Below, piece by piece: positions 44,225 through 54,817 of a stretch of DNA of 64,000 nucleotides. A program made the translations under genes and the position numbers. The notes under the pieces are model-generated. The model was not told the origin of the DNA. It saw only the letters and a list, made by a program, of their open reading frames with translations, and did no database searches. Where the stretch lies: contig NZ_LMGI01000003.1 of assembly GCF_001427105.1 (NCBI RefSeq), forward strand, positions 536,618 through 600,617, read 5' to 3'. The DNA comes from Sphingopyxis sp. Root154. Lineage in GTDB: Bacteria; Pseudomonadota; Alphaproteobacteria; Sphingomonadales; Sphingomonadaceae. The number at the start of each line of letters is the position of its first letter. Position 1 is the stretch's first letter.

Positions 44225-45571
44225 CTACTTCAGCAGCACGAGTTCCTCGGCCATGCTGGGGTGCAGCGCAACGGTGTTATCGAAGTCGGCCTTGGTCAGC
44301 CCCGCCTTTACCGCGATCGCCGCCGCTTGCAGGATCTCCGGCGCATCGGGGCCGATCATGTGCAGGCCGACGACCTGGTCGGTCGCGGCGTTGACGATCA
44401 TCTTGTACAGCGCGCGCTCGTTGCGGCCCGCGAGCACATTCTTCATCGCGCGGAAGTCGCTGGTATAGACGCGGATCGAGCCGAGCTTGTTACGCGCCTC
44501 GGCCTCGGTCATCCCGACCGCGCCGATCGGCGGATGGCTGAACACCGCGCTCGGGACATTGGCATAGTCGACGACTGTCGGCTTGCCGCCGAACACCGAG
44601 TCCGCAAACGCCTGCCCTTCGCGGATCGCGACAGGCGTGAGCTGGATGCGGTTGGTGACGTCGCCGACCGCATAGATGCTCGGCACCGACGACTGGTTCG
44701 TCTCGTCGACCTTGATCGCGCCGTCCTTGTCGAGCTCGACGCCGATCTCTTCGAGGCCGAGCCCCTTGCTGTTCGGCACGCGGCCTGCGGCGACAAGCAC
44801 CGCATCGGCATGGATCGGATCGCTATTCTCGAGATGGACCGTCAGCGACCCATCGTCATTCTTCTCGATCGACTGGAACGGCGCGTTGAACTTGAACTCG
44901 ATGCCCTTGGTCATCGAAATCTGGAGCAGCCGGTCGCGGATCTGCTCGTCATAGCCGCGCAGGATCGTGTCGCCGCGGTTGACGATCGTCACCTTGCTGC
45001 CGAATTCGTTGAAGATGCCGGCGAATTCATTGGCGATATAGCCGCCGCCCGCGATCACGACACGCTTCGGCAGCGTTTCGAGGTGGAAGACCTCGTTCGA
45101 CGTGATCGCATGCTCGCTGCCCGGAAATTCGGGGACGTGCGGCCAGCCGCCGGTCGCGATCAAAATGCGCTCGGCGCTGATTTCCTGCCCGTCGGCGAGG
45201 TGCACCTTCTGCGGGCCGATAACGGTCGCGCGGGTCTTGAACAGCGTGACCTTGTGATTGTCGAGAGTCTGGCCATAGAGGCCCTCGAGCCGGTCGACCT
45301 CGGCGAGGACATTGTCGCGGAGGCGGTTCCAGTCGAACTTGCAGTCGGGGACGTCCCAGCCGAATTTGCGCGCGTCCTTCAGATCCTCGGCGAAATGCGC
45401 GCCGTAAACGAGGAGCTTCTTGGGGACGCAGCCGCGGATGACGCAGGTGCCGCCGACGCGATACTCCTCCGCCAGCGCGACACGCGCGCCGTGCGAAGCG
45501 GCGATGCGCGAGGCGCGAACCCCGCCCGACCCGGCGCCGATGACAAACAGGTCGTAATCAAACTCGCTCAT
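44225..45571 (-). CDS. gor: Glutathione-disulphide reductase
   Basis: The 448-residue flavoprotein reduces glutathione disulphide with NADPH. FAD motif IGAGSGGVRASR near 11, redox disulphide Cys43-Cys48 (GGTCVIRGCVPKKLL), a second nucleotide fold AGGGYIANEFAGIF near 175, and NRGDTIL following it are present. The active-site His-Glu lies in VALHPSMAEE near the C terminus. VPKKLLVY and the length fit glutathione reductase, not dihydrolipoyl dehydrogenase. Confidence 0.93.
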   Translation of the reverse strand: MSEFDYDLFVIGAGSGGVRASRIAASHGARVALAEEYRVGGTCVIRGCVPKKLLVYGAHFAEDLKDARKFGWDVPDCKFDWNRLRDNVLAEVDRLEGLYGQTLDNHKVTLFKTRATVIGPQKVHLADGQEISAERILIATGGWPHVPEFPGSEHAITSNEVFHLETLPKRVVIAGGGYIANEFAGIFNEFGSKVTIVNRGDTILRGYDEQIRDRLLQISMTKGIEFKFNAPFQSIEKNDDGSLTVHLENSDPIHADAVLVAAGRVPNSKGLGLEEIGVELDKDGAIKVDETNQSSVPSIYAVGDVTNRIQLTPVAIREGQAFADSVFGGKPTVVDYANVPSAVFSHPPIGAVGMTEAEARNKLGSIRVYTSDFRAMKNVLAGRNERALYKMIVNAATDQVVGLHMIGPDAPEILQAAAIAVKAGLTKADFDNTVALHPSMAEELVLLK

Positions 45572-45680
45572 TCAAAACCCCTGATCTTATGGTCGCGTGT
45601 AGTTCGCGTCGGCGGCCTATGTGGTTACGCAGGCCTGCGATGCCAATCGAATTTTGCGGTTACAGTGATGGACCGAAGGG

Positions 45681-47186
45681 CTATTCGCCGAGCGCGGCCT
45701 TCATCAGCGCTTGCGTCGCTGCGTCGAATTCCACCGTTCCTTCGGCAAGGCCCTTCGCCATTTCCTTTCCCAGTTCGACCCCGAACTGGTCGAACGGGTT
45801 GATGCCGAGCAGCACGGCGTTGGCGAACACGCGATGCTCGTAAAAGGCGATCAGCGCGCCGAGGCTGCGCGGCGTGACCTGGTCGAGCAGGATCGTCGTC
45901 GACGGACGATCGCCCGGGTAGTTGCGCGCGCCGTCGGCGCTGGCGCGTCCCGTCATCAACGCCGCGCCCTGCGCGATGCAGTTCGCGACGAGCGTTTCGT
46001 GATGCGCATCGTCGAGCAGATGGTCGGGCTCGCGCGCGACGACGAACTCGACCGGGGTCAGGTGCGTGCCCTGATGCAGCAGCTGGAACACCGCATGCTG
46101 CGCGTCGGTGCCGACGCCGCCCCAGGTGATCGGTGCGCTCTCGCGGCCGACCGGCTGACCATCGAGGGTGACCGACTTGCCGTTCGATTCCATTTCGAGC
46201 TGCTGCAGATAATCGGGAAGCAGCCGCAGCCGCTCGTCATAGGCGAAGACCGCGCGCGTCTGGCAACCAAGGCGGTTCGCATAGATCTGGTCGGCGAACG
46301 CCGCGAGCAGGCAGATATTGTCGGCGCCGTCGGCGAGGCGGAAATGGCGGTCCATCTCGGCCGCGCCCTCAAGCAAATCGGCAAAGGCGTCCCAGCCGAG
46401 CGCGAGCGCGGCGGGAAAGCCGATCGACGACCAGAGCGAATAGCGCCCGCCGACGCTTTCGTTGAATGGCAGGATGCGCGTTTCGTCGATGCCCCATTCG
46501 ATCGCGCGTTCGGGCTTCGCGGTCAGCGCGATGAAGCGGCCGAGCGGATCGGCGACCCCGGCCTCTTCGAGCCAGAGCAGCGCCGAATTGGCGTTGAGCA
46601 AGGTTTCAGTCGTGGTGAAAGTCTTCGATGCGACCGCGACCAGCGTATGTTCGGGGCTGAATTTGGCGAAGACCTCGTCGAGAGCGGCGCCGTCGACGTT
46701 CGACACCACCGCGACGTCATAGCGGTCGCTGTGGCGGCCGAGCGCGTCGATGAGCAGATCGGGGCCGAGCGCCGATCCGCCGATGCCGATGTGGAGCAGG
46801 TGGCGGATCTCGCCGAATGCGCCCGCCTCGATCGCATCGATCATCATCCGCATCCGCTGGTGCAGCGCCTGTGCGGCGTGGACCGACTCGGGCGCACCGT
46901 CGCCGCGTTCGGCGCTATGCTCGGCGGCGCGGTCTTCGGTCGGATTGGCGATGCCGCCCGAGAAGAGCGTCTTGCGCCGGCCCGCGAAATCCTGCGCATC
47001 GGCAAGGCCAGATAGAATCTTGACAGCCGCCGTGTCGAGATGCGTCTTGGCAAAGTCGAAGCGGATGTCGGCGACGCTCCGCACCAGCGCCTGCAAGCGC
47101 GTTTCGGGGTCGGTGGCGACCAGATCGGTCAGCTTCTGCGGCTGCCACTTCGAAAGGGCCTGCCAGGCGTCGGATGCGGTTGTCAT
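45681..47186 (-). CDS. pgi: Glucose-6-phosphate isomerase
   Basis: The 501-residue enzyme interconverts glucose-6-phosphate and fructose-6-phosphate. Family signatures are present: HIGIGGSALGPDLLIDA near 134, SKTFTTTETLLNA, PFNESVGGRYSLWSSIGFP near 250, and a late DQFGVELGKEMAKG with the catalytic Lys. It is shorter than the E. coli enzyme, mainly at the ends, as in other sphingomonads. It diverges from lepB across about 110 bases. Confidence 0.95.
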   Translation of the reverse strand: MTTASDAWQALSKWQPQKLTDLVATDPETRLQALVRSVADIRFDFAKTHLDTAAVKILSGLADAQDFAGRRKTLFSGGIANPTEDRAAEHSAERGDGAPESVHAAQALHQRMRMMIDAIEAGAFGEIRHLLHIGIGGSALGPDLLIDALGRHSDRYDVAVVSNVDGAALDEVFAKFSPEHTLVAVASKTFTTTETLLNANSALLWLEEAGVADPLGRFIALTAKPERAIEWGIDETRILPFNESVGGRYSLWSSIGFPAALALGWDAFADLLEGAAEMDRHFRLADGADNICLLAAFADQIYANRLGCQTRAVFAYDERLRLLPDYLQQLEMESNGKSVTLDGQPVGRESAPITWGGVGTDAQHAVFQLLHQGTHLTPVEFVVAREPDHLLDDAHHETLVANCIAQGAALMTGRASADGARNYPGDRPSTTILLDQVTPRSLGALIAFYEHRVFANAVLLGINPFDQFGVELGKEMAKGLAEGTVEFDAATQALMKAALGE

Positions 47187-47299
47187 CGTCTATTGTCCTC
47201 GAAAGGGAGTGAATCGCGGACTTTCTCTAAGCCCGGCCTCCCCCGCGCGCCAGTGTCGTCGACCGATATTTGCTTGACGTGGCAACCTATTCATCGCCA

Positions 47300-48202
47300 A
47301 TGCGCGGCATGACCAATGCCAGCTTTACCGCCGATGTGACGCCCCCGACCGGACCCGCGCCGTCGTCCCCGACCCCGGCACCCGTGTCCGCCAAGGAAGA
47401 GGCCGTCGACACCGTCCGCTTCCTCGCGCTGCTCGCGATCGCGGTGCTGATTTTCCGCAGCTTTTTCCTGTCACCGTTCAACATTCCGTCGGAATCGATG
47501 CAGCCGCGACTGCTCATCGGCGACTATCTGCTCGTCAACAAGATGGCCTATGGCTATTCGAAATACAGCCTGCCGTTCAGCGCGCCGCTGATTCCGGGCC
47601 GAATTTTCGCGCGCACCCCCGAACGCGGCGACGTCGTCGTGTTCAAGGCGCCGCCGGTTGCCGACAATGATTATATCAAGCGCGTCATCGGTCTGCCTGG
47701 CGACAGCGTGCAGGTGAAGGACGGCATCGTCTGGCTGAACGGCAAGCCGCTAAAGCGCGAAACCATCGCCGATTTCGTGATCCCGGTGACGCCGAATATG
47801 GTCGAAGCCTCGCGCATGACGGGCACCCTGCCCTGCTATTCGCCCGAGTTCGAAGAAGTCACCGCCGACGGCCAGCGCCAGTGCCGGTACAAGCAGTTCA
47901 AGGAAACGCTGCCGAGCGGCAAAAGCTATAACATCCTCGACATCACGACGATCCCCGAAGACAACACGCCGCTCGTCGTCGTGCCTGCGGGACATCTGTT
48001 CCTGATGGGCGACAACCGCGACCGCAGCGCCGACAGCCGCTTCCCCGCGATGGAAAACCAGGGCATCGGCCTCGTCCCCGAGGAAAATCTGGTCGGCCAC
48101 GCGCTCGTCGGCATGTTCTCGACCGACGGATCGGCGAGCTGGATCAACCCGATCAGCTGGTTCACCGCGGCGCGCTGGGGCCGCATCGGGGAAGGTTTTT
48201 GA
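47300..48202 (+). CDS. lepB: Signal peptidase I
   Basis: The product of about 300 residues removes signal peptides at the inner membrane. A Pro-rich cytoplasmic N-terminus is followed by one hydrophobic anchor (about 41-58) and the catalytic Ser66 (NIPSESMQP). The catalytic Lys region [13 protein letters not shown] and [17 protein letters not shown] also match family boxes C-E. Start choice is uncertain: ATG 47300 and ATG 47309 both lack a good ribosome site, and a TTG lies at 47270. It heads the lepB-rnc-era operon. Confidence 0.92.
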   Translation: MRGMTNASFTADVTPPTGPAPSSPTPAPVSAKEEAVDTVRFLALLAIAVLIFRSFFLSPFNIPSESMQPRLLIGDYLLVNKMAYGYSKYSLPFSAPLIPGRIFARTPERGDVVVFKAPPVADNDYIKRVIGLPGDSVQVKDGIVWLNGKPLKRETIADFVIPVTPNMVEASRMTGTLPCYSPEFEEVTADGQRQCRYKQFKETLPSGKSYNILDITTIPEDNTPLVVVPAGHLFLMGDNRDRSADSRFPAMENQGIGLVPEENLVGHALVGMFSTDGSASWINPISWFTAARWGRIGEGF

Positions 48203-48879
48203 ACGATCCCCTCGACACCGGGGCGCTCGCCGAAATCATCGGCTGCACCCCGGACGACCCGGCGCTCTACGATCTGGCGCTGACGCATGGGAGCACGGGG
48301 CGCGCCGACTATCAGCGGCTGGAGTTTCTCGGCGACCGCGTGCTTGGTCTCGTCATCGCCTCTGAACTCTACACGCGCTTTCCCACCGCGAGCGAAGGCG
48401 AGATGTCGTCGCGGTTGCACGTGCTCGCGTCGGGCGCGACCTGCGCCGTGATCGCGCAGCGGCTGAAGCTCACTGACCTCGTCCGTTTCGGCGCGCAGGC
48501 GCGGAGCGACGGCGGGCGTTACAGCGACAATATCGCCGCCGACGCGATCGAGGCGTTGATTGGCGCGCTGTACCTCGATCAGGGCGCCGACGCTGCGCGC
48601 CGATTTATCCTGACTCATTGGGGCGAAATGATCGACGGGCAGCAGGCGGCGCCGAAACATCCGAAGGCGGCGCTGCAGGAATGGGCGCTTGCGCGCAAAC
48701 GCCGTCCGCCCGAATATGAGATCATCGCGCGCGAAGGCCCCGACCATGCGCCGCGTTTCCGCATCGCGGTCAGTATCGGCAAGCTTGCGCGTGCCGAAGC
48801 CGAAGGCGCATCAAAACAGGCGGCCGAGAAGGCCGCGGCGGCAGCCCTGCTCGCCGAACTCGAAGGAATGAAGCTATGA
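48199..48879 (+). CDS. rnc: Ribonuclease III
   Basis: The 226-residue enzyme cleaves double-stranded RNA for rRNA and mRNA processing. The RNase III signature appears as [18 protein letters not shown] near residue 34, with downstream acidic ligands in [16 protein letters not shown] double-stranded RNA-binding domain occupies the last 75 residues ([19 protein letters not shown] to [10 protein letters not shown]). The start is TTG 48199, overlapping the lepB stop and preceded by GGGGAAGG. Confidence 0.93.
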   Translation: MNDPLDTGALAEIIGCTPDDPALYDLALTHGSTGRADYQRLEFLGDRVLGLVIASELYTRFPTASEGEMSSRLHVLASGATCAVIAQRLKLTDLVRFGAQARSDGGRYSDNIAADAIEALIGALYLDQGADAARRFILTHWGEMIDGQQAAPKHPKAALQEWALARKRRPPEYEIIAREGPDHAPRFRIAVSIGKLARAEAEGASKQAAEKAAAAALLAELEGMKL

Positions 48880-49769
48880 CCCATCGTTGCGGATTTGTCG
48901 CCGTTGTCGGCGCGCCCAACGCGGGCAAATCGACCATCGTCAACGCGCTCGTCGGCCAGAAGGTCGCGATCGTCAGCCCGAAGGCGCAGACGACGCGCAC
49001 ACGGTTGATGGGCGTCGCGATGGACGGCGAAACGCAGATCGTACTGATCGACACACCGGGCATCTTCGCCCCTACCCGCCGGCTCGACCGCGCAATGGTC
49101 GCCGCGGCGTGGAACAGTCTCGATCAGGCTGAAGCGATCCTTGTGATGATCGATGCCGCGGCGAAGCTCGGCGAGCGCGCCGAGCGTGTGCTGCAGGGGA
49201 TCGAGGGACGGCCCGAGAAGAAGTTTCTTGTGCTGAACAAGGTCGATCTGACCAAGAAAGACAAATTGCTGACGATCGCGACGCAACTCAACGAGCGGGT
49301 CAAATTCGACGAGACCTTCTTTATCTCGGCGAGCACCGGCGACGGCGTTCCCGAACTCAAGGCGACGCTGGCGGCGCTGATGCCCGAAGGCCATTGGCAT
49401 TTCCCCGAGGACGAGGTCAGCGACGCTCCCGAACGCATGCTCGCCGCCGAAATCACGCGCGAACAGCTCTATCGCCAACTCCACGAGGAGCTGCCGTACC
49501 AGTCGACCGTCGAGACCGAGAAATTCACCACGCGCCCCGACGGCAGCGCCGAAATCCACCAGCAGATCCTCGTCGCGCGCGACAACCAGCGCGCGATCAT
49601 CCTCGGTCACAAGGGCGAACGGATCAAGGAAATCGGCAGCAAGTCGCGTGCCGAACTGACCGAGCTGTTGGGGCGCAAGGTTCACCTGTTCCTGCATGTG
49701 AAGGTCAAGGCGAACTGGGACGAGGATCGAGGCGTGTACCGCGACATGGGGCTCGACTGGGTCGACTAA
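48876..49769 (+). CDS. era: GTPase Era
   Basis: The 297-residue ribosome-assembly GTPase binds the 3' end of 16S rRNA. G1 GAPNAGKST near residue 12, G3 DTPG near 58, G4 NKVD near 120 and a C-terminal KH domain ([28 protein letters not shown]) are visible. ATG 48876 overlaps the rnc stop, forming the usual rnc-era coupling. Confidence 0.95.
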   Translation: MTHRCGFVAVVGAPNAGKSTIVNALVGQKVAIVSPKAQTTRTRLMGVAMDGETQIVLIDTPGIFAPTRRLDRAMVAAAWNSLDQAEAILVMIDAAAKLGERAERVLQGIEGRPEKKFLVLNKVDLTKKDKLLTIATQLNERVKFDETFFISASTGDGVPELKATLAALMPEGHWHFPEDEVSDAPERMLAAEITREQLYRQLHEELPYQSTVETEKFTTRPDGSAEIHQQILVARDNQRAIILGHKGERIKEIGSKSRAELTELLGRKVHLFLHVKVKANWDEDRGVYRDMGLDWVD

Positions 49770-49780
49770 GGGGGAAGAGG

Positions 49781-50218
49781 TTGAAGCCAACATCTGTCGT
49801 CGCTTTCGAACGCCTGTTCTGGATTTCGATGGTCGTCGGCTTTGCCAGCACCTACTTTGCTTGGGGTGAAATGACGACGGCGCTTGAGCGTGAAAGCCCC
49901 CGTCTCGCCACCTCAACCGGCATGGCCGCAGTCATCATCATGCTGGCCTTCTTCGCTTCGATATCGATCGCATTCTGGTATGCGATTGCAAGACGGGCGA
50001 GCACGATCGCCAAATGGATTTATGTCGTATGGATGGGTTTCGGCTCGATTTCGACGCTGATGTCGTTGAATGATCCAGCCGGTTTCAAGGGCGCGGCGTT
50101 GGTCGCGTCGCTCGTGTCGACGGCTTTGACGATTGCATCGATGATCTGCCTTTTTCGGCCAGATGCGGTGGCTTGGTTTGCTCGCAAGGGGCGCTCAGAG
50201 TCGAGCGTTTTCGACTAG
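49781..50218 (+). CDS. Four-helix membrane protein of unknown function
   Basis: The 145-residue product starts at TTG 49781, 11 bases after era, with GGGGGA five bases upstream. It contains four hydrophobic helices (about 9-27, 47-66, 75-95 and 105-125) and no recognised motif. It probably shares the lepB-rnc-era transcript. An ATG around residue 17 could be a shorter start. Confidence 0.6.
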   Translation: MKPTSVVAFERLFWISMVVGFASTYFAWGEMTTALERESPRLATSTGMAAVIIMLAFFASISIAFWYAIARRASTIAKWIYVVWMGFGSISTLMSLNDPAGFKGAALVASLVSTALTIASMICLFRPDAVAWFARKGRSESSVFD

Positions 50219-50227
50219 CATCAATCG

Positions 50228-51352
50228 CTAAATCCGCCGGCAGTCGTTCGGCGGTGGATTGCCGTCGAAGCGCGAGGTGATCCAGCCGATTGTTTCCTGC
50301 GAGCTTTCGCGCGCGCTGGCGCCGTGATCGCCCGTCATGTCGATCCAGCGCAGCGGCGTTCCGCGCCGGCACACCGCCTTAGCGAATTTGCGTGTGACCG
50401 CAGGCGCGACGATCGTGTCGTTGCGGCTCTGCGCAATCAGCAGCGGCCCCGGCACACGCGACGCATCGACGCTGTTGGTGCGCGCAAAGGAGCCGAAGGG
50501 TTCGATCTGCGCGATGTCCTTGTTCTTCGTTGCGCGGACGATGGTGAGGATACCGAGGATCGTGCCGAGCTTCGGCTTCTTGTCGAAGCTCACGCAGTTA
50601 TTCTCGGCGAGCCGATGAATGATGCCCTGGTTTGTGCGGTTGGCGATGGTATCGAGCGAAAAGCCGTAGAGCGTCGACCAGCTATGCAGCGTGAAGGACA
50701 GGAGCAGCGCGCGCGCATTCTTGTCGCTGCCTTCGCGCAAATTGGCGGCGAGATCGGTCGGCGGGGCCGCCGCCGCGGTCGCTACTAGCCGTAAATCGGG
50801 GGCATAGGACCGGGCGGCGATTGCGGTCCAGAGCGCCGCATGGCCCCCCTGCGATTCACCCCAGACCGCAAAGTCGCCGCCCGCCGCGGCGCCGGGAATT
50901 TCGCGCGCCGCACGCACGCCGTCGAGGACCGACTGCGCGGTGTCGGGGCCGACGAGAAACGGATGCATCGTCGGGTTGGCAAGCCCGATATAATCGGGCG
51001 CGACGACGACATAACCGCTCCGCACCGCATCGATCCCCGCGGTCGCGGCGAAGAAATTCGGGCTGAGCGACGGCGCGCATTTCTCGGCGACGCCCCAGGC
51101 GCCGTGAGTCCAAGCGATCACGCGGCGCGGACGCGGCGGGATCGCCTCCATCGGAGCGGCGACAATGCCAGTGACCGCGAAGCGCGTCCCGTTTCCGTTG
51201 GTGGTCCAATATTGCACGCGCCACGCCTGCACGCCGGGCGGCGTGTCAGCCATCGGCTGGGCCGAGATCAGGTATCGCGATGGCTGTGCCGCGGCGGGCA
51301 ATGAAAATATGGAGAGGATGGTGAGCAGGACGGCGGCAAGCAGGTGGCGCAT
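50228..51352 (-). CDS. Secreted lipase-like alpha/beta-hydrolase
   Basis: The 374-residue protein has a signal peptide (AVLLTILSIFSLPAAAQ). A secretory-lipase-type alpha/beta-hydrolase domain follows: RRVIAWTHGAWG near 82, APDYIGL, the nucleophile elbow GESQGGHAAL near 174, Asp in SRNDTIVAP, and His in TGDHGAS. Four cysteines may form disulphides. Family members hydrolyse triacylglycerol or esters; the substrate is unknown. It stands alone behind the repeat at 51433. Confidence 0.83.
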   Translation of the reverse strand: MRHLLAAVLLTILSIFSLPAAAQPSRYLISAQPMADTPPGVQAWRVQYWTTNGNGTRFAVTGIVAAPMEAIPPRPRRVIAWTHGAWGVAEKCAPSLSPNFFAATAGIDAVRSGYVVVAPDYIGLANPTMHPFLVGPDTAQSVLDGVRAAREIPGAAAGGDFAVWGESQGGHAALWTAIAARSYAPDLRLVATAAAAPPTDLAANLREGSDKNARALLLSFTLHSWSTLYGFSLDTIANRTNQGIIHRLAENNCVSFDKKPKLGTILGILTIVRATKNKDIAQIEPFGSFARTNSVDASRVPGPLLIAQSRNDTIVAPAVTRKFAKAVCRRGTPLRWIDMTGDHGASARESSQETIGWITSRFDGNPPPNDCRRI

Positions 51353-51432
51353 GGACAGTCTCCCGGATACGCCATCCCTATCATGGGTTTGCGGCGTCGC
51401 AAACGCCGCGCTTCAAGCTTCTCCAAACTTCC

Positions 51433-51497
51433 TCATTCCCGCGAAAGCGGGAACCCAGCCTGATGTTGCTGCCGGGCTCCCGCTTTCGCGGGACTGA
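51433..51497. repeat. Nested palindrome, intergenic repeat (copy B)
   Basis: The left arm (51433-51458) is identical to the left arm of the copy at 16461. The right arm (51472-51497) differs at three positions. It lies between the topA stop and the lipase-like gene. Confidence 0.85.
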
Positions 51498-51516
51498 CGA
51501 ATAGAAAGATTCGCTG

Positions 51517-54081
51517 CTACTCGGTCGCGGTCGTTTTCTTCGCCGGAGCCTTCTTTGCAGGCGCTTTCTTGGCCGGCACCTTCTTCGCTGCGGCCTTCTT
51601 CGGCGCCGCTTTCTTCTTGCCCTTTGCCGGCCCCTTCGCCGCGCGCGCGTCGATCAGCGCGATCGCCTCTTCGAGCGTGAGCGTCGCCGGATCGGCGCTC
51701 TTGGGCAGTGTCGCATTGGTCGTGCCGTCGCTGACGTACGGGCCGAAACGCCCTTCCATCAGCTTCATCTCGCCGCCGCTCGTCGGATGCGGGCCGAAGG
51801 TGTTGAGCGGCTCGGCCTTGGTACGACCGCGCCCGCCGCCCGCAGCGGCTTCGGCGATGCGGACGACCGCGGCGTTCATGCCGATGTCGAAGATTTCGGC
51901 GGTGCCGGTCAGCTTCGCATATTTGCCGTCGTGGAGCAGATAGGGGCCATAGCGTCCCAGCCCTGCCATGATGACATTGCCGCTTTCGGGGTGCACCCCG
52001 ACCTCGCGCGGCAGGCTCAGTAGCCGCAGCGCATAATCGAGGTCGAAATCCTCACCCGCAATATCCTTCGGGATCGACGAGCGTTTCGCCTCCTTGCCGT
52101 CGCCGAGCTGGATGTACGGACCGAAACGCCCGCTGCGCTTCGTGACTTCCAGCCCGCTATCGGGGTCGGTGCCCATCGTTTCGGGCCCGGTGTCGGCCCC
52201 GTCGCTGCCGCCCGGCTGCGCGAATTTCCGCGTGAATTTGCAGTCGGGGTAATTGCTGCACGCGATGAACGGTCCGAACTTGCCGCCGCGCAGCGCCAGC
52301 TTGCCGGTGCCGCAATTGGGGCAGATGCGCGGATCGCTGCCGTCGCCCTTGTCGGGAAAGAGATAGGGGCCGAGGAACTCGTCGAGCGCCGCGGTGATCT
52401 CCGACGGCTTCTGCTCCATCACCTCGCCGGTGCGCGGCTTGAAGTCGCGCCAGAAACGTTCAAGCACCGCTTGCCACTGGGCGCGGCCGCCCGACACGTC
52501 ATCGAGTTCTTCTTCGAGTCCGGCGGTGAAATCATAGCCGACATAACGTTCGAAGAAGCGTTCGAGGAACGCCGTCAGCAAGCGCCCGCTCTCCTCGGGA
52601 ATGAAGCGGTTCTTTTCGACCGTCACATAGGCACGGTCCTTCAGCACCTGCAGGATCGACGCATAGGTCGACGGGCGCCCGATGCCGAGCTCTTCCATCT
52701 TCTTGACGAGGCTCGCTTCCGAATAGCGCGGCGGCGGCTGAGTCTCGTGCTTCTCGACCTCGATGCCCGTTTTGGCGGGCGCATCGCCTTTGGCCATCGC
52801 GGGCAGCAGGCGCGCATCTTCGTCTTCGCTGTCGTCGCGGCCTTCGTCATACAGCGCAAGGAAGCCGGGGAATTTGATCACCTGCCCCGTCGCGCGCAGC
52901 ATCGTTTTGCCGGTGCCGTCGGTCAGGTCGATGCTCGTGCGCTCGAGGCGCGCCGACGCCATCTGGCTCGCCATCGCGCGCTTCCAGATCAACTCGTACA
53001 GCCGCGCGTGATCGCCGCCGCCGGCCTTGTCCTTCGAAAAATCGGTCGGCCGGATTGCTTCATGCGCTTCCTGCGCATTCTTTGCCTTGGTCTGATACTG
53101 GCGCGGTTGGTCGGGGACATAGCCGCCGTCGTAGCGCGTCGCGATCGCCTTGCGCGCCGCGCTGATCGCGCTGCCGTCCATCTGGACGCCATCGGTTCGC
53201 ATGTAGGTGATCGCGCCATCCTCGTAGAGGCCCTGCGCGATCCGCATCGTGTGGCTGGCGGAGAAGCCGAGCTTGCGCGCGGCTTCCTGCTGCAAGGTCG
53301 ACGTTGTGAACGGCGGCGGCGGGTTACGCGTCAACGGCTTGGTTTCGACGAGGTCGACGGTGAAATGACCCGCCTTCACATCGGCCTCGGCCGCGCGCGC
53401 GTCGGCTTCGCTGGTGATCGACAGTCGCTCGATCTTGTCGCCGCGCCAGCGTGCTAGACGCGCCTTGAACGGCGTGCCCGACATCTCGAACAGCCCGGTG
53501 ACCGACCAATATTGTTGCGCAACAAAAGCCTCGATCTCGCGCTCACGTTCGACGATCATGCGCAACGTAACCGACTGCACGCGCCCCGCCGATTTGGCGC
53601 CCGGCAGCTTGCGCCACAGCACCGGCGAGAGGGTGAAGCCGACAAGATAATCGAGCGCGCGGCGAGCGCGATAGGCGTCGATCAAATCTTCGTCGAGCGC
53701 GCGCGGACTCGCCATCGCGGTCAGCACCGCATCCTTGGTGATCGCGTTGAAGGTGACGCGGTCGACCTCGGCGGGCAGCGCCTTTTTGCTGCGCAACAAT
53801 TCCTGCACGTGCCAGCTGATCGCCTCGCCCTCGCGGTCAGGGTCGGTCGCGAGGATCAATCGATCGGCGCCCTTCGCCGCGTCCTGGATTTCCTTCATCC
53901 GCTTCGTCTTGTCGGGATACAGCTGCCACTGCATCGCAAAGCCGTCGTCGGGATCGACCGACCCATCCTTGGGCGGCAGGTCGCGGACATGGCCATAGGA
54001 CGCCAGCACCTTGAAGTCGCGCCCCAGATATTTCTCGATCGTCTTCGCCTTTGCGGGCGATTCCACAATTACCAATTGCAT
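51517..54081 (-). CDS. topA: DNA topoisomerase I
   Basis: The 854-residue type IA enzyme relaxes negative supercoils. The Toprim motif DPDREGEAI near 119 and the catalytic Tyr in GAITYMRTDG near 293 are present. A Cys4 zinc finger (CPNCGTGKLALRGGKFGPFI, CSNYPDCKF) lies near 590, and two or three further topo-C repeats (GRFGPYIQLGDG, LGRYGPYLLHDGKYAKL, EGRFGPYVSDG) follow. The tail of about 45 residues is a Lys/Ala/Pro low-complexity run that is common in this family. It follows the membrane gene at 54149 on the same strand. Confidence 0.95.
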   Translation of the reverse strand: MQLVIVESPAKAKTIEKYLGRDFKVLASYGHVRDLPPKDGSVDPDDGFAMQWQLYPDKTKRMKEIQDAAKGADRLILATDPDREGEAISWHVQELLRSKKALPAEVDRVTFNAITKDAVLTAMASPRALDEDLIDAYRARRALDYLVGFTLSPVLWRKLPGAKSAGRVQSVTLRMIVEREREIEAFVAQQYWSVTGLFEMSGTPFKARLARWRGDKIERLSITSEADARAAEADVKAGHFTVDLVETKPLTRNPPPPFTTSTLQQEAARKLGFSASHTMRIAQGLYEDGAITYMRTDGVQMDGSAISAARKAIATRYDGGYVPDQPRQYQTKAKNAQEAHEAIRPTDFSKDKAGGGDHARLYELIWKRAMASQMASARLERTSIDLTDGTGKTMLRATGQVIKFPGFLALYDEGRDDSEDEDARLLPAMAKGDAPAKTGIEVEKHETQPPPRYSEASLVKKMEELGIGRPSTYASILQVLKDRAYVTVEKNRFIPEESGRLLTAFLERFFERYVGYDFTAGLEEELDDVSGGRAQWQAVLERFWRDFKPRTGEVMEQKPSEITAALDEFLGPYLFPDKGDGSDPRICPNCGTGKLALRGGKFGPFIACSNYPDCKFTRKFAQPGGSDGADTGPETMGTDPDSGLEVTKRSGRFGPYIQLGDGKEAKRSSIPKDIAGEDFDLDYALRLLSLPREVGVHPESGNVIMAGLGRYGPYLLHDGKYAKLTGTAEIFDIGMNAAVVRIAEAAAGGGRGRTKAEPLNTFGPHPTSGGEMKLMEGRFGPYVSDGTTNATLPKSADPATLTLEEAIALIDARAAKGPAKGKKKAAPKKAAAKKVPAKKAPAKKAPAKKTTATE

Positions 54082-54148
54082 GAAAAACCTTTAGTCCTAG
54101 CTGTCCCTTACGTACGTACGCGTGAGGGTGGCGTCGACGGCCGCCGCG

Positions 54149-54817
54149 TCAACCGAAAATTTCCTGTAATGTCGATGCCGGTTGCTCGATGTTCAATAGC
54201 AGCGCCACCGCGGCAAGATATGCGCCGACAATGCCGAGTGCAGAAACAAGGTTCGTCGCGACCAGCCATCCGAAACCGAATTCGGCGGCCAGCGAGGGCG
54301 CGATGAACTCGAGCGCCAGAGGGGCGACCGACAGCAGAAAAAGGATCAGCCCAACGCCAAGCGCTGCGGGCCAATGCACCGCAAGCATCTCCCAGCTGCG
54401 TCGCATCGCGGCCCGGCGCCCGCCTTGGTCGCGGATCAACAGCGCGGCCGCCAGATACCAGCGCGCGAAGATATAAAGCCCCGGCAGGATGAGAAGGATC
54501 AGGCCCAGCGCGATGCCAAGTCCGGTGAGGATGCCCTGCAAATAGACGCTCAGCGAATTTGCCACCAGCATGGCGGGCTCGACCCCCGAACGCCGGAAGG
54601 CTTCACGCGTGATCCAGACCTGGACGAAGGTGATGGCGATGCCATATGCGATCAGGATCCCGCTTCCGGTTCCCCCGCTCCGCTCGATCGCGGCGTCTGA
54701 AGCCACGCCGGCGGCCATTGTGGCAAGCCACGCGATCACGAAGACGCCCGGCATTGCGATCGCCAGATTCCACGCCCGCCGAAAGGTTGGGACGAGCAAG
54801 CTCGCGTCATATTGCAT
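54149..54817 (-). CDS. Multi-pass membrane protein of unknown function
   Basis: The 222-residue protein has five to six hydrophobic helices (about 18-38, 50-70, 85-125, 145-168 and 185-210) with the basic loop RDQGGRRAAMRRSWE. It resembles the membrane domains of glycerophosphodiesterase-like or YciC-like proteins but lacks decisive motifs. It lies between dprA and topA on the same strand. Confidence 0.65.
   Translation of the reverse strand: MQYDASLLVPTFRRAWNLAIAMPGVFVIAWLATMAAGVASDAAIERSGGTGSGILIAYGIAITFVQVWITREAFRRSGVEPAMLVANSLSVYLQGILTGLGIALGLILLILPGLYIFARWYLAAALLIRDQGGRRAAMRRSWEMLAVHWPAALGVGLILFLLSVAPLALEFIAPSLAAEFGFGWLVATNLVSALGIVGAYLAAVALLLNIEQPASTLQEIFG

Noticed and set aside
51540-51640. 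Lys/Ala/Pro low-complexity stretch at the end of topA
   Set aside because: Basic AAKK-type tails are normal for topoisomerase I in this group; it is not an inserted repeat.
54110-54123. ACGTACGTACGCGT short alternating repeat between the membrane gene and topA
   Set aside because: It is too short and isolated to call a repeat or operator.
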